Source of the DNA: a virus
Reading direction: 5' to 3' (one strand)
DNA: 64,000 nt
IMG/VR virus record: IMGVR_UViG_3300024348_000014
Location: 46,196 to 110,195 of that record
In this document: one piece after another, positions 1-9,896 of the stretch
Layout of the letters: each line of letters opens with the position of its first letter
Numbering within the stretch: position 1 is the first letter of the stretch
The notes under the pieces: generated by a model
Databases searched by the model: none
Told to the model about the DNA's origin: nothing
Seen by the model: only the letters and a program-made list of their open reading frames with translations
Position numbers and translations under genes: made by a program

Positions 1-1
1 A

Positions 2-1858
2 ATCAATGGTGCAACCATTGGTGCTACAGGTGCTACATTTAATGGTTCTACTTCTGGTACAATTACTGTACTTGCATCAGCTGTTGCTGGAACAAATTCA
101 TTAACTCTACCAGCTGCAACTGATACTTTAGTCGGTAAAGCAACAACTGATACACTTACTAACAAGTCTATCAACTTAGCAAACAATACACTAACTACTA
201 CTTCTGCTCAGTTAGCAACTGCTATCTCTGATGAGACTGGTACTGGTGTTGTTGTATTCTCTAATACTCCAACTCTTGTTACTCCTATTCTTGGTGTTGC
301 TTCTGCTACTTCTATTAATAAAGTAGCAATTACTGCTCCTGCCACTGGTTCTACTTTAACTATTGCTGATGGTAAAACCTTTACTGCAAGCAATACTTTA
401 ACTCTAACTGGTACTGATACTTCATCTATTGCTTTCGGTGCTGGTGGTACTGTTGCTTATGTAGCAAACAAACTAAGCGTATTTGCTGCCACTACTTCTG
501 CTGAACTTGCTGGCGTTATCTCTGATGAGACTGGTACTGGTGTTCTAGTATTCTCTAACAGCCCAACTCTAGTTACTCCAACTCTTGGTGCTGCTTTAGC
601 AACTAGCATTACTGCCACTTCTGGCAATATGACTGTTAATGCTGCAGCTGGTAATAACAGTGTAAACTTAGTTGCAACTGGTACTGGTACTGTTGACGTT
701 GCCAACAAGCGTATTACTTCTGTTGCTGAGCCTACTCAGTCTAGCGATGCTGCTACTAAGAACTACGTTGATGCTGTTAAGACTGGTCTAAAAGTTAAAG
801 ATGCTGTTCGTGCTGCAACTACTGCAAACCTAGCTGCAACATATGCTAACGGATCTTCTGGTGTTGGTGCTACATTAACTAACTCTGGATCTCAAGCTGC
901 CTTTACAATTGATTCGATCGTATTAACTGCTGGACAACGAGTTCTTGTTAAAGATCAATCAACTGCCTTCCAAAATGGTATCTATACAGTAACAACTGTT
1001 GGTACTGTTTCTACAAACTGGGTTCTTACTCGTGCTATTGACAATGATAGTAATGTCACTGTTCTAGAAGTTGAAGGTGGAGATTTCTGTTTCGTTCAAG
1101 AAGGTACAGTAAACGCTGATAATGGTTTCGTTGTAACTACTAATGGATCTATTACAATTGGTACTACTGGAATTGACTATGTTCAATTCTCTGGTGCTGG
1201 ACAAGTTATCGCTGGTGATGGTTTAACTAAGACTGGCAATACTCTAAACGCAGTTGGTACTAATAACCGTATCTCTATTTCTGCTGATGCGATTGACATC
1301 TCTTCAAGTTATGTTGGTCAAGCAACTATTACTACTCTTGGTACTATCGCAACTGGTACTTGGCAAGGTACTATCGTTGGTTCAACTTATGGTGGTACTG
1401 GTGTTAATAATGGATCTAGCACTATTACACTTGGTGGTAGTTTAAGCACTATCGGTGCGTTTACTACTGCGTTAACTGCAACTGCTAATACTACATTAAC
1501 ACTACCTGTTACTGGCACTCTTGCTACACTAGCTGGTACTGAAACATTTACTAACAAAACTTTAACTGCTCCAGTTATCGCAACTATTGTTAATACTGGT
1601 ACTTTAACACTACCAACTTCAACTGATACTTTAGTTGGTCGTGCCACTACTGATACACTTACTAATAAAACAATCACTGGTGCGATAATCACTACTGGTA
1701 GTATTAACAATACTCCAATCGGTGCCACTACTACAAACACTGGTGCGTTCACTACATTAAATGCAAGTGGTACTATTACTGCTCAAGGTAATATTACTGG
1801 TGCTGGTGCTGGTACTTCTACTCTCGATGGATTCAATATCGATGGTGGTACGTACTAA
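2..1858 (+). CDS. Tail fibre-like repeat protein (5' partial)
   Basis: The frame is open from base 2 to the TAA at 1856-1858, so the gene begins left of the window; at least 618 residues are present. The protein is almost entirely Thr/Ala/Gly/Ser/Val with recurring units such as TDTLTNKT, GTETFTNKTL and SDETGTGV(V/L)VFSN. Such repeats are common in long tail or side fibres of marine T4-like phages. A less repetitive segment at about 720-1200 (SSDAATKNYVDAV then a VLVKDQ..NGIYTVT unit) resembles fibre domains seen before the receptor-binding part. It lies directly upstream of two more fibre-like genes. Role in host recognition is inferred from composition and context. Confidence 0.8.
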   Translation: MNGATIGATGATFNGSTSGTITVLASAVAGTNSLTLPAATDTLVGKATTDTLTNKSINLANNTLTTTSAQLATAISDETGTGVVVFSNTPTLVTPILGVASATSINKVAITAPATGSTLTIADGKTFTASNTLTLTGTDTSSIAFGAGGTVAYVANKLSVFAATTSAELAGVISDETGTGVLVFSNSPTLVTPTLGAALATSITATSGNMTVNAAAGNNSVNLVATGTGTVDVANKRITSVAEPTQSSDAATKNYVDAVKTGLKVKDAVRAATTANLAATYANGSSGVGATLTNSGSQAAFTIDSIVLTAGQRVLVKDQSTAFQNGIYTVTTVGTVSTNWVLTRAIDNDSNVTVLEVEGGDFCFVQEGTVNADNGFVVTTNGSITIGTTGIDYVQFSGAGQVIAGDGLTKTGNTLNAVGTNNRISISADAIDISSSYVGQATITTLGTIATGTWQGTIVGSTYGGTGVNNGSSTITLGGSLSTIGAFTTALTATANTTLTLPVTGTLATLAGTETFTNKTLTAPVIATIVNTGTLTLPTSTDTLVGRATTDTLTNKTITGAIITTGSINNTPIGATTTNTGAFTTLNASGTITAQGNITGAGAGTSTLDGFNIDGGTY

Positions 1859-1865
1859 CTAAATA
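1859..1865 (+). promoter_or_regulatory. Late promoter motif CTAAATA
   Basis: CTAAATA follows the stop of the first fibre gene and lies 52 nt before the next start. It resembles the T4 late -10 box TATAAATA recognised by a gp55-type sigma factor, which this phage encodes at 24838. Confidence 0.5.
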
Positions 1866-1875
1866 TAGTATAATA

Positions 1876-1895
1876 CTGGGGATTCTTATCCCCAG
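1876..1895 (+). terminator. Hairpin CTGGGGAT-TCTT-ATCCCCAG in the intergenic leader
   Basis: Perfect 8-bp inverted repeat with a TCTT loop, followed by ATAACCTTTTT. It could terminate transcription from the upstream fibre gene. Because it sits about 10 nt after the late motif at 1859, it could also cap the 5' end of the next late mRNA. Confidence 0.5.
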
Positions 1896-1916
1896 ATAAC
1901 CTTTTTAGGAAGATGA

Positions 1917-2693
1917 ATGAGTAATCAAATCATACTCAAGAAATCATCTGTTGGAGCAAAAGTTCCAGTTGCAGGTGATTTGGCATACGGTGAATTGGCA
2001 TTAAACTATGCTGATGGTAAACTGTATTTCAAAAACTCTTCCAATGCAATTCAATCGTTCTCAAACGATTCGAATAATGCATCAAATGTTACCTTAACTG
2101 GTACACAAACCCTAACAAACAAAACAATCGCTTTTGGTAGTAATACTATTAGTGGAACAACAGCACAGTTTAATACAGCATTAACTGATGGCGATTTTGC
2201 TACGTTAGCTGGCACTGAAACCCTAACAAATAAAACTTTAACATCTCCAAGTCTTAGTGGTACAGTTGCATTAACTTCTACTACGCTACTTTCTATTAAT
2301 GGTAGTACTGGAAGTTCTGGACAATTCCTTGCACGTGGACCAACTGGTCTTACTTGGACAGCAGCACCCAGTCCAGCACTATCAACATTAAGTGATGTTG
2401 CGATTAGTGGACCAACAGCACAACAAGTTTTAACATATACAGGTTCCGCATGGATTAACGCTGATTCAAATGCAGTTGTTGCTTCTGCGGTTTTTGCCAC
2501 TTCTCAATCAGATCTTGGATACGTCTATGATGGTAACGTAACTATCACAGAAGAGTTAGGTACAATTACTGAAATTGCCAACAGTATTTACGATTTGGGT
2601 GTACTAAGTTTTACAGGTATTATCTCATTAAACAACATAGACCAATCGATCAAATCAGATTATCTTGGTTACTCTATTATTTTCGGATTCTAA
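1917..2693 (+). CDS. Tail fibre-like protein
   Basis: 258 residues. The N-terminus (KKSSVGAKVPVAGDLAYGELALNYADGKLYFKN, read in pieces) is the GELALNYADGKLY type module found at the N-terminus of many marine myovirus fibre proteins. It is followed by TLTNKT repeats like those of the preceding gene and a non-repetitive C-terminus from about residue 180. The start at 1917 is preceded by an AGGAAG ribosome-binding site. It belongs to a run of fibre/virion genes with the late motif upstream. Exact position in the virion is unknown. Confidence 0.7.
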   Translation: MSNQIILKKSSVGAKVPVAGDLAYGELALNYADGKLYFKNSSNAIQSFSNDSNNASNVTLTGTQTLTNKTIAFGSNTISGTTAQFNTALTDGDFATLAGTETLTNKTLTSPSLSGTVALTSTTLLSINGSTGSSGQFLARGPTGLTWTAAPSPALSTLSDVAISGPTAQQVLTYTGSAWINADSNAVVASAVFATSQSDLGYVYDGNVTITEELGTITEIANSIYDLGVLSFTGIISLNNIDQSIKSDYLGYSIIFGF

Positions 2694-2702
2694 GGATATA
2701 CA

Positions 2703-5579
2703 ATGGCACGTCAGTTAATTGAAAAATACATCTTCTCTCCAAATGCAGCAGGATATGGTACAGTAAAATTTCCTGGTAAAGTTGATTTAACTCAACTTTT
2801 GATTATTGCAAATAAAACTCAACAAACAAACGTCTATGCGATTGGTGACCCTACTAAGAATGGTACAATCGTATATGATCCAGATGATGTTACTTTTATG
2901 GGTAGCACAGCACAGTATTCTGAACAGGTTGGTGCAAGTACTGTAACATTCGCAGCTGATACTGCTTCAATGTTATCTACTGATAAAATTGCTATCTATA
3001 CTGATGCGCCAAAACAAATTGGTAACATCGTTCGTCCTTACGCATTCGGTGTTGATGCTATTGAACGCCAGAGGGTGGCAATGCCCCAAGCGTTAATTGA
3101 CGCTGACTTTGAGTATGGATTACAACCAACTAAATGGCAGAACTATTCTGACATTCGTGGTATTCCAGGTATTTACGAAAAACCTGGACTTGACTTGTTC
3201 ATGACTAACATTACTTCAGATGGTGGTAATCCATCTGTTATGACAGTTACATGTTCACAGGCGCATGGACTTTCTGTGGCTCAGCCAGTTATTATCTTCG
3301 GTACTGCTGGTGTATCAAATGCTGCTCGTGCTGAAGGTGCTTTCGTTGTAACAGCTGTGCCAACTTCTACTACCTTTACATTCTTTGCTAAAGGTATTGT
3401 TGGAACTAATGGATCTTCTATTTGGAATCAGTCTACATATGCTCGTCGTGGTGGCTTTTATGCTGGTGCTGGTCTACCAATCACTGGATATGTTTCTAAT
3501 GCAGCATCTCCTTCTATCATTACTGTAACATGTTCTGCCAACCATGGTTTAGTGGCTGGTGCTCCAATCGTTAACATTGTTACTTCTTCTGGAGTATATC
3601 ATGACCTAATGGGTGGTAACTTCTTCGTTGAATCAGTTCCCACTGGAAATACATTTACATTTACTGCTCGAGTTGGTGGAGCAGTAGCAAATGCGTCTAT
3701 CGTAGCTACAACATATACTCGTTCTGATGCTTATGTTCAACACAGACCATTCGATGGTGGTGTTAACATTGGTACATTCTTACCGTCTCATGGTGCATCT
3801 GTTTCTCGTCAAACTAAAAAATATATGCGTTACCAATCTGGTAAAGGTATGCTCTGGACTTCAGGTGTTCTGTTTAATCCAGTTATGAACTTAGACCAAA
3901 TTTCTGCAGCAGCAACTTCTGTTGGTTCATTAATTACAGTATCCACTGAAATTGACCATGGTCTACAGGCTGGCGCAACTATTCAAATTGCTGGTGTTGT
4001 TACTTCTGGTTATAATGGTACATATGGTGTAGGAACTATTGTTAATGAATCGTCATTTACAGTTAATGCTATTCAGACTCTTGGTTCTACTTCTGCTGTT
4101 ATTACTAATCTACCACGTGTTACTGTTAAAAATTGGATTGGTGCTTCTACTCGATGCGGTCCATTTGATGATCAAAATGGATTATTCTGGGAATTTGATG
4201 GTCAAGAATTAGCAGTCGTTAAGAGATCTGCGACTTATCAGTTATCAGGATTCGTTGCTGTAACTGCTGGTTCACAATCTGTTGCTGGAACTAACTGTCG
4301 TTTTACTCAACAATTAAAAGTTGGTGATTCTATCGTTATTCGTGGTATGACATATCGTGTTGGTTCTATTACTGATGATAACACTATGTCTATCAATCCA
4401 GAATACCGTGGTGTTAATAATTCATCTGGTATTAAAATTGCTCACGTAATTGATACTCGCATTCCACAATCACAATTTAATTTTGATAAGATCGATGGTA
4501 CTGGTATCTCTGGTTACAATATTAACCTAAACAAAATGCAGATGTTGGGGATTTCATTCTCATGGTATGGTGCTGGTTTTATTGACTTTATAGTTCGTGG
4601 TGGTGATGGTAATATGATTCAAGTTCATCGCATGAAACAGAATAACGTAAATGATGAAGCATATATGCGCACAGGTAATACTACTGTTCGTTATCAAGCG
4701 ATTAACGAATCTGCTAGAGATCGTTTGGCTGCAACTATGACAAACAGTCAAACAAGCATGACATTAGTAGATGCATCAAGATTTCCATCTACTGGTGGCA
4801 TTGTATTAGTTGATAGTGAATACATTTCATTTACTGGTAAAGCAGGTAATGTATTAACTGGACTAACTCGAGCAGCAACATTCTCTATGTTCGTTGGTGG
4901 ATCTACTAAAACATTCTCTGGTGGTGCAGCTGCAGTTCATGCTGTTGGTAATGGATTTAACTCAGTGACTCTTATTAGTTGCACTTGCTCTCCAATTATC
5001 AATCACTGGGGTTCTTCATATATTATGGATGGTAACTTTGATACAGATCGTGGTTATTATTTTAACTACGCTGCAACTGGAATTGCATTAACATCTGGTC
5101 AAACTAAAACTGCATTCTTCTTAAGACTTGCACCGTCCGTATCAAACTCAATTGCTGGTCAATTTGGAGATCGAGATCTTATTAATCGTTCACAATTATT
5201 ACTACAGCAATTACAAATTCAATCAGATCAGTCAGTACAGGTTTACGGCATTTTAAATCCAGGTAATATTGATGCGTCATCATTAACTTGGACAGCGGTT
5301 AATACTACTGCTCTTGGTTCTCAACCTTCGTTCGCTCAAGTTTCTACAAGTAGTTCAACTACTGCATCTCCAGGAGAACAAAACTTTAGTACGTTGGGTC
5401 AACCAGCTGGATTTGCGCAGATTGACTTATCAAACCTTAAAGAATTAACAAACTCAGCAATTGGTGGTTACTCAAATTATCCAGATGGTCCAGACGTCTT
5501 AGCAGTTGTTGTTAAAAATCTAACTACCAATACTGCTACTGCCAATATTAACCTATTCTGGTCAGAAGCACAAGCCTAA
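2703..5579 (+). CDS. Large virion structural protein with HGL repeats
   Basis: 958 residues. It contains three copies of a module of the form (I/M)TVTCS..HGL..G.P(V/I)..., each ending with a VPT..TFTF strand, at roughly residues 180-235, 260-315 and 400-450. Modules of this kind are often annotated as E1-FCCH-like in phage proteins. A further small module near 690-735 (MTLVDASRFP...GLTRA) is also a common phage structural motif. Located between fibre genes, 9 nt after the previous stop. Most likely a tail or baseplate-attached structural protein; no enzymatic motif was recognised. Confidence 0.65.
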   Translation: MARQLIEKYIFSPNAAGYGTVKFPGKVDLTQLLIIANKTQQTNVYAIGDPTKNGTIVYDPDDVTFMGSTAQYSEQVGASTVTFAADTASMLSTDKIAIYTDAPKQIGNIVRPYAFGVDAIERQRVAMPQALIDADFEYGLQPTKWQNYSDIRGIPGIYEKPGLDLFMTNITSDGGNPSVMTVTCSQAHGLSVAQPVIIFGTAGVSNAARAEGAFVVTAVPTSTTFTFFAKGIVGTNGSSIWNQSTYARRGGFYAGAGLPITGYVSNAASPSIITVTCSANHGLVAGAPIVNIVTSSGVYHDLMGGNFFVESVPTGNTFTFTARVGGAVANASIVATTYTRSDAYVQHRPFDGGVNIGTFLPSHGASVSRQTKKYMRYQSGKGMLWTSGVLFNPVMNLDQISAAATSVGSLITVSTEIDHGLQAGATIQIAGVVTSGYNGTYGVGTIVNESSFTVNAIQTLGSTSAVITNLPRVTVKNWIGASTRCGPFDDQNGLFWEFDGQELAVVKRSATYQLSGFVAVTAGSQSVAGTNCRFTQQLKVGDSIVIRGMTYRVGSITDDNTMSINPEYRGVNNSSGIKIAHVIDTRIPQSQFNFDKIDGTGISGYNINLNKMQMLGISFSWYGAGFIDFIVRGGDGNMIQVHRMKQNNVNDEAYMRTGNTTVRYQAINESARDRLAATMTNSQTSMTLVDASRFPSTGGIVLVDSEYISFTGKAGNVLTGLTRAATFSMFVGGSTKTFSGGAAAVHAVGNGFNSVTLISCTCSPIINHWGSSYIMDGNFDTDRGYYFNYAATGIALTSGQTKTAFFLRLAPSVSNSIAGQFGDRDLINRSQLLLQQLQIQSDQSVQVYGILNPGNIDASSLTWTAVNTTALGSQPSFAQVSTSSSTTASPGEQNFSTLGQPAGFAQIDLSNLKELTNSAIGGYSNYPDGPDVLAVVVKNLTTNTATANINLFWSEAQA

Positions 5580-5582
5580 ATA
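5576..5582 (+). promoter_or_regulatory. Late promoter motif CTAAATA
   Basis: CTAAATA overlaps the stop codon of the 958-residue protein and lies 20 nt before the next start, which has its own GAGGAAA ribosome-binding site. Confidence 0.45.
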
Positions 5583-5602
5583 TATCGAATTAGAGGAAAA
5601 CT

Positions 5603-8002
5603 ATGTCAACACAAGTACAATTTAGACGAGGTACAACTACACAAAATAATGCGTTCACTGGAGCGCAGGGTGAATTGTCTGTTGACACCGATCTTAAAAC
5701 GATTCGTCTACACGATGGAACTACCGCAGGTGGTGGTTCCACTATGCTTAATAACATCTCTGCACAAACTGCTTTAAATAAAACATTTAGTACTGGTTCT
5801 GTTTGGCAGGGTAATGCTGTTGGTTTAGGTTATGGTGGTACAGGTTCTGCTCTCAGCCCAGCAGCTGGTGCTGTTCTGTATTCTACTGCCAGTGGTCTTG
5901 CTCTTTCTGCAGCTGGTACTTCTGGTCAAATTCTAGTTTCTGGTGGTGCTGGTGCTCCGACATTCGTTGCTGCTTCTTCTATCGCAGCTGGTACTTCTAC
6001 TACAGCTGCTACTGCTACTAACATCGCTGGCGGTTCTGCTGGTCAGTTAGTTATTCAAGCAGATACAAGTTTATCTACATTCATTACTGCTGGTGCATCA
6101 GGTACATTCTTGCGCTCTGCTGGTGCTGGTTATGCACCTACTTGGGCGACTGCAGACGTAACAATTGGTTCTACTGTTATTGCTCTGGGTAGTTCTTCTA
6201 CTAGTTTAGCTGGTATGAATATTATTGCAGCTACTGGTACTAGCCATTGGACACTTCCAGTGGGTACAACTGGTAATCGTCCAGTTTCTCCTGCTGCTGG
6301 TATGGTTCGTTACAACTCTACAATCACTTCGTTCGAGGGTTATTCATCTGGTGCATGGTCTTCTCTTGGTGGTGTATCTTCTGTAGATAAGTTTACATAC
6401 ATTCAAGCAGAAACTTCTGCCAATGCTTCTAATGGTGATCTAGATTTCTTTGCTGAAGATGCAGCTGGCACTGCTGCCACTCAAGTTGGTCAGTGGAATA
6501 GAACTAACCTTAAAGATTATACTGGTACTTTAGTTGGAACACAAACTACTCAGAATGTCTTTAACGCTACTGCAACAACTGTTAATGCTTTTGGCGCAGC
6601 GACTACACTTTCTCTTGGTGCTGCAAGTGGTACAGCGACTGTTAATAACTCAACAGTAACATTAGCCAATGCTACTGCTCTTAACATTAATGGTGCGTCT
6701 CCAGCAATTGCTACAACTAGTACTACTGCTTCCCTATTCAACTCAACAGTTACTACATTAAATATCGGTGGTGCAGCAACTACTATTTCTATAGGTGCTG
6801 CAACTGGCACACTAACAATCAATAATGCAAATACAGTTATTACTGGTAACTTAACTGTAAACGGCACAACTACAACAATTAACTCAACAGTAACTTCTGT
6901 TGATGATATTGAATTTGAATTAGGTTCTGTTGCATCTCCAACTAATGTTACTGCCAATGGCGGTGGTATTCGTCTTAAAGGTACTACCGATAAGACTATT
7001 ACTTGGGATAGCACTAATGCTAACTGGACTTCTAGTGAAAACTGGAATCTTGCTACTGGTAAGACATTTAAGATCAACAACGTATCAGTTCTAACTGCTA
7101 ATGCTGTTCTTAATGATTCTACTCAAACATCTATTACTGTTGGTGGTTCTGCCACTGCGATTACTCTAGGTGCTAATAGTGGAACATTAACTATTGGTAA
7201 CCCAACTGTTGTTGGAACACAAACAACACAAAACTTATTTAATACAGTAGCAACTACTTTAAATATTGGTGGTGCATCGACTGCACTAAACTTAGGTGCA
7301 TCTACAGGTACAGCGACTATCGCTAACCAAACTGTTACATTAAGTAATGCCACTGCATTGAATTTGAATGGCGCTTCTCCTGTAATTGCTACAACTAGTA
7401 CTACTGCTTCAGTTTTTAACTCATCAGTTACTACTCTCCATATTGGTAGTGCAGCAACTACACTAGCGATTGGTAATGCCACTTCTGCTACCTTGACTCT
7501 TCGTCCAGGAACTGTTGTTGGATCTAATACCACTCAGAACTTATATAATACAGTTGCCACTACTTTAAACTTAGGTGGTGCAGCAACTGCACTAAACTTA
7601 GGTGCATCTACTGGTACTACAACAGTTAACAATGATTTAACAGTTGCCTCTGGTAAAAAGATAGTAATGACTAACATCTACGATATCGTAGCATTTAGTG
7701 GTTCAACTTCTGGAACTGGTGCCACAGCAATAACTACTTTATCTTCTTCTGTGTATCGTTCTGGTAAAGTTGTACTGTCAATCACTAATGGTTCTGTTTA
7801 TAGAATTATGGAAATGTTGTTTATGCATGATGGTACTACTGTAACATTTAACGAAAACTACACAGTTGCCAATGAAATGCAAAGTGCAACTACTAATACT
7901 ACATTTAGTGGATCTATCTCTGCTGGAACTTTAACGATCTTTGCTACTTGTTCTTCTGGAACTTCTGCAATAAAAGGTCAAGCAACTTTATTCAAGGTAT
8001 AA
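5603..8002 (+). CDS. Tail fibre protein with Mtd-like N-terminus
   Basis: 799 residues. The first 45 residues (TQVQFRRGTTTQNNAF, then GELSVDTDLKTIRLHDGTTAGG) match the N-terminal module shared by the phage major tropism determinant and many fibre proteins, which usually attaches the fibre to the tail. The rest is repeats of TTLNIGGAATTL(S/N)(I/L)GA.TGT and a NLTVNGTTTTINSTVTSVDD segment that is typical of marine phage fibres. The last 110 residues are non-repetitive and may form the tip. GAGGAAA precedes the start. Probable receptor-binding fibre. Confidence 0.75.
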   Translation: MSTQVQFRRGTTTQNNAFTGAQGELSVDTDLKTIRLHDGTTAGGGSTMLNNISAQTALNKTFSTGSVWQGNAVGLGYGGTGSALSPAAGAVLYSTASGLALSAAGTSGQILVSGGAGAPTFVAASSIAAGTSTTAATATNIAGGSAGQLVIQADTSLSTFITAGASGTFLRSAGAGYAPTWATADVTIGSTVIALGSSSTSLAGMNIIAATGTSHWTLPVGTTGNRPVSPAAGMVRYNSTITSFEGYSSGAWSSLGGVSSVDKFTYIQAETSANASNGDLDFFAEDAAGTAATQVGQWNRTNLKDYTGTLVGTQTTQNVFNATATTVNAFGAATTLSLGAASGTATVNNSTVTLANATALNINGASPAIATTSTTASLFNSTVTTLNIGGAATTISIGAATGTLTINNANTVITGNLTVNGTTTTINSTVTSVDDIEFELGSVASPTNVTANGGGIRLKGTTDKTITWDSTNANWTSSENWNLATGKTFKINNVSVLTANAVLNDSTQTSITVGGSATAITLGANSGTLTIGNPTVVGTQTTQNLFNTVATTLNIGGASTALNLGASTGTATIANQTVTLSNATALNLNGASPVIATTSTTASVFNSSVTTLHIGSAATTLAIGNATSATLTLRPGTVVGSNTTQNLYNTVATTLNLGGAATALNLGASTGTTTVNNDLTVASGKKIVMTNIYDIVAFSGSTSGTGATAITTLSSSVYRSGKVVLSITNGSVYRIMEMLFMHDGTTVTFNENYTVANEMQSATTNTTFSGSISAGTLTIFATCSSGTSAIKGQATLFKV

Positions 8003-8005
8003 TAT

Positions 8006-8965
8006 ATGGCAATCCCAACAACTAGAGAAGGTTTAAAACAATACTGTCTCCGTGACTTGGGTGCACCTGTACTCGAAATTAACGTAGATGATGATCAACT
8101 AGAAGATCGTATTGATGAATCGTTAGATTATTGGAGACAATATCACTATGATGGTATTGAAGAAATTTATTTAAAACAACTTATACGTGCTTCTGAGATC
8201 ACTCTAACAGCTAGCGTGGCTGGTACATTTGATACTGGTGAAATAATTACAGGTGTTTCTTCTGGAGCAAAAGCAACAGTTTGTGTAGAATCTCAAAGAA
8301 AATCTAATGGAACATTACTATTAGTTAAAAAGGTCACTGGAACATTTACTGCAGGTGAAGCAATTACTGGTTCTGCTGGACATAATGCTACTCTTAGTTC
8401 TATCACTCTAAGAGAGTACGATAACAAATACATAATTGTCCCAGATTATGTTTGGGGTATAACAGGTATTCTTAACATTGGGCAAGCATCTTCTTCTAAG
8501 AATATGTTCGACTTGCAATACCAGTTGCGTTTAAATGACTTGTATGATTTAACTTCTACATCAATCATTTATTATACAACTGTGATGCAGCATTTAGACT
8601 TACTTGATTGGACTCTAAATGGTAAAGCAGATTTTAGATTCAATAGACTCCAAGATCGCATGTACTTAGACATTAACTGGGACTCAGATTTATTTCTTGG
8701 TGATTACATAATCATTAAAGGATATCGTGCAATGGATCCTACCACTTGGTCTAAAGTTTGGAACGAGACTTGGCTAAAGAAATATACATCTGCATTGTTT
8801 AAGAAACAATGGGGAACAAACCTTAAGAAATTCAAAGGTATTCAACTTCCAGGTGGAGTTGTTTTAGATGGCGATACACTATACCAAGAAGCAATTGCAG
8901 AAATACAGATGTTAGAACAAGATTTAATTACCAAGTCTGCGCCACTAAACTTCATAATGGGCTAA
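8006..8965 (+). CDS. gp13: Neck protein gp13 (head completion)
   Basis: 319 residues against 309 in T4. The start (EGLKQYCLRDLGAPVLEINVD, then DQLEDRIDESLDYWRQYHYDG) is the conserved N-terminus of T4-type gp13, which with gp14 closes the portal vertex after DNA packaging. A segment at about residues 65-135 contains two copies of a GTF(D/T)(T/A)GE.ITG unit that looks inserted into the core fold. It starts 3 nt after the fibre gene stop and is followed by gp14, the order conserved in T4-type phages. Confidence 0.9.
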   Translation: MAIPTTREGLKQYCLRDLGAPVLEINVDDDQLEDRIDESLDYWRQYHYDGIEEIYLKQLIRASEITLTASVAGTFDTGEIITGVSSGAKATVCVESQRKSNGTLLLVKKVTGTFTAGEAITGSAGHNATLSSITLREYDNKYIIVPDYVWGITGILNIGQASSSKNMFDLQYQLRLNDLYDLTSTSIIYYTTVMQHLDLLDWTLNGKADFRFNRLQDRMYLDINWDSDLFLGDYIIIKGYRAMDPTTWSKVWNETWLKKYTSALFKKQWGTNLKKFKGIQLPGGVVLDGDTLYQEAIAEIQMLEQDLITKSAPLNFIMG

Positions 8966-8966
8966 A

Positions 8967-9896
8967 ATGTCAACAACAAATGTTTATTTCTCTCAGGGAA
9001 CTAAAAACGAACAGTTCCTAATTGAGGATTTGATCATAGAATCGTTACGTATTTACGGTAACGAAGTTATGTACATCCCTAGAACTTTGGTTTCTAAGGA
9101 TAATATTCTTGGTGAAGATCGTCTCTCTCAATTTAAGTCTGCATTTCCTATTGAAATGTACTTCGAGAACGTAGACTCGTTTGCAGGACAAGGTGCTTTT
9201 ATTCAGAAGTTTGGTTTAATGATTGAACAATCTGCCACTCTGGTATGCGCACGTAGAAGATGGGAACAGTTTGTTGGGCGCTATGGAGTAACTACAATTC
9301 CAAGTCGCCCAAACGAAGGTGATTTGATTTACTTCCCACTATCAAAGGGGTTGTTTGAAATCAAATTTGTTCAACATCAAGATCCATTTTATCAACTTGG
9401 TAAACTTTATGTTTACAAACTGCAAATTGAATTGTTTCAATATGCTTCTGAGTTTATCGATACTGGTATACCTGCTGTAGATGCATTCGAATCTCTAAAA
9501 TCATTCACAACTAATACTACCAGAAGTTCTCGTGGTGAGGTTGTTAGTATCACTATGACCAATCTTGGATCTGGATATACTTCTGTTCCGACAGTTTCAT
9601 TTGTTAGTGGAAGTGGTTCTGGTGCTACTGCTACAGCAATTAGGGGAACCTCTGGAGCAAACCTTAATAAAATTACAGGTGTGACTATTACAAATGGTGG
9701 TACTGGTTATCAAAGTGCTCCAGTCGTACAATTTACTGGAGGTGGTGGAATTGGTGCTCAAGCAACTGCTACTATCGAGACTAATATAGACAAAGCAGCA
9801 GACTCTTTCGCTGACAATAATTCATTCAAGAAAGAATCTGTTAATGTTATTAATTTTGATGAATCAAATCCATTCGGTGAAATAAACAATGCTTAA
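8967..9896 (+). CDS. gp14: Neck protein gp14
   Basis: 309 residues against 256 in T4. The first 180 residues (LIEDLIIESLRIYGNEVMYIPR, read in parts, and FGLMIEQSATLVCARRRWEQF) are the conserved gp14 core. The extra length is explained by a C-terminal region at about 190-275 with two GGTGY/GSGY...(S/V)PTV.F repeats, the same unit that is expanded in the sheath protein at 12295. It overlaps the next gene by 8 nt. Works with gp13 to seal the head and join it to the tail. Confidence 0.9.
   Translation: MSTTNVYFSQGTKNEQFLIEDLIIESLRIYGNEVMYIPRTLVSKDNILGEDRLSQFKSAFPIEMYFENVDSFAGQGAFIQKFGLMIEQSATLVCARRRWEQFVGRYGVTTIPSRPNEGDLIYFPLSKGLFEIKFVQHQDPFYQLGKLYVYKLQIELFQYASEFIDTGIPAVDAFESLKSFTTNTTRSSRGEVVSITMTNLGSGYTSVPTVSFVSGSGSGATATAIRGTSGANLNKITGVTITNGGTGYQSAPVVQFTGGGGIGAQATATIETNIDKAADSFADNNSFKKESVNVINFDESNPFGEINNA

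Noticed and set aside
208-7533. Long minus-strand open frames opposite the fibre genes
   Set aside because: They are Val/Ala-rich mirror images of Thr/Ala/Gly repeat coding, lack ribosome-binding sites and overlap convincing + strand genes.
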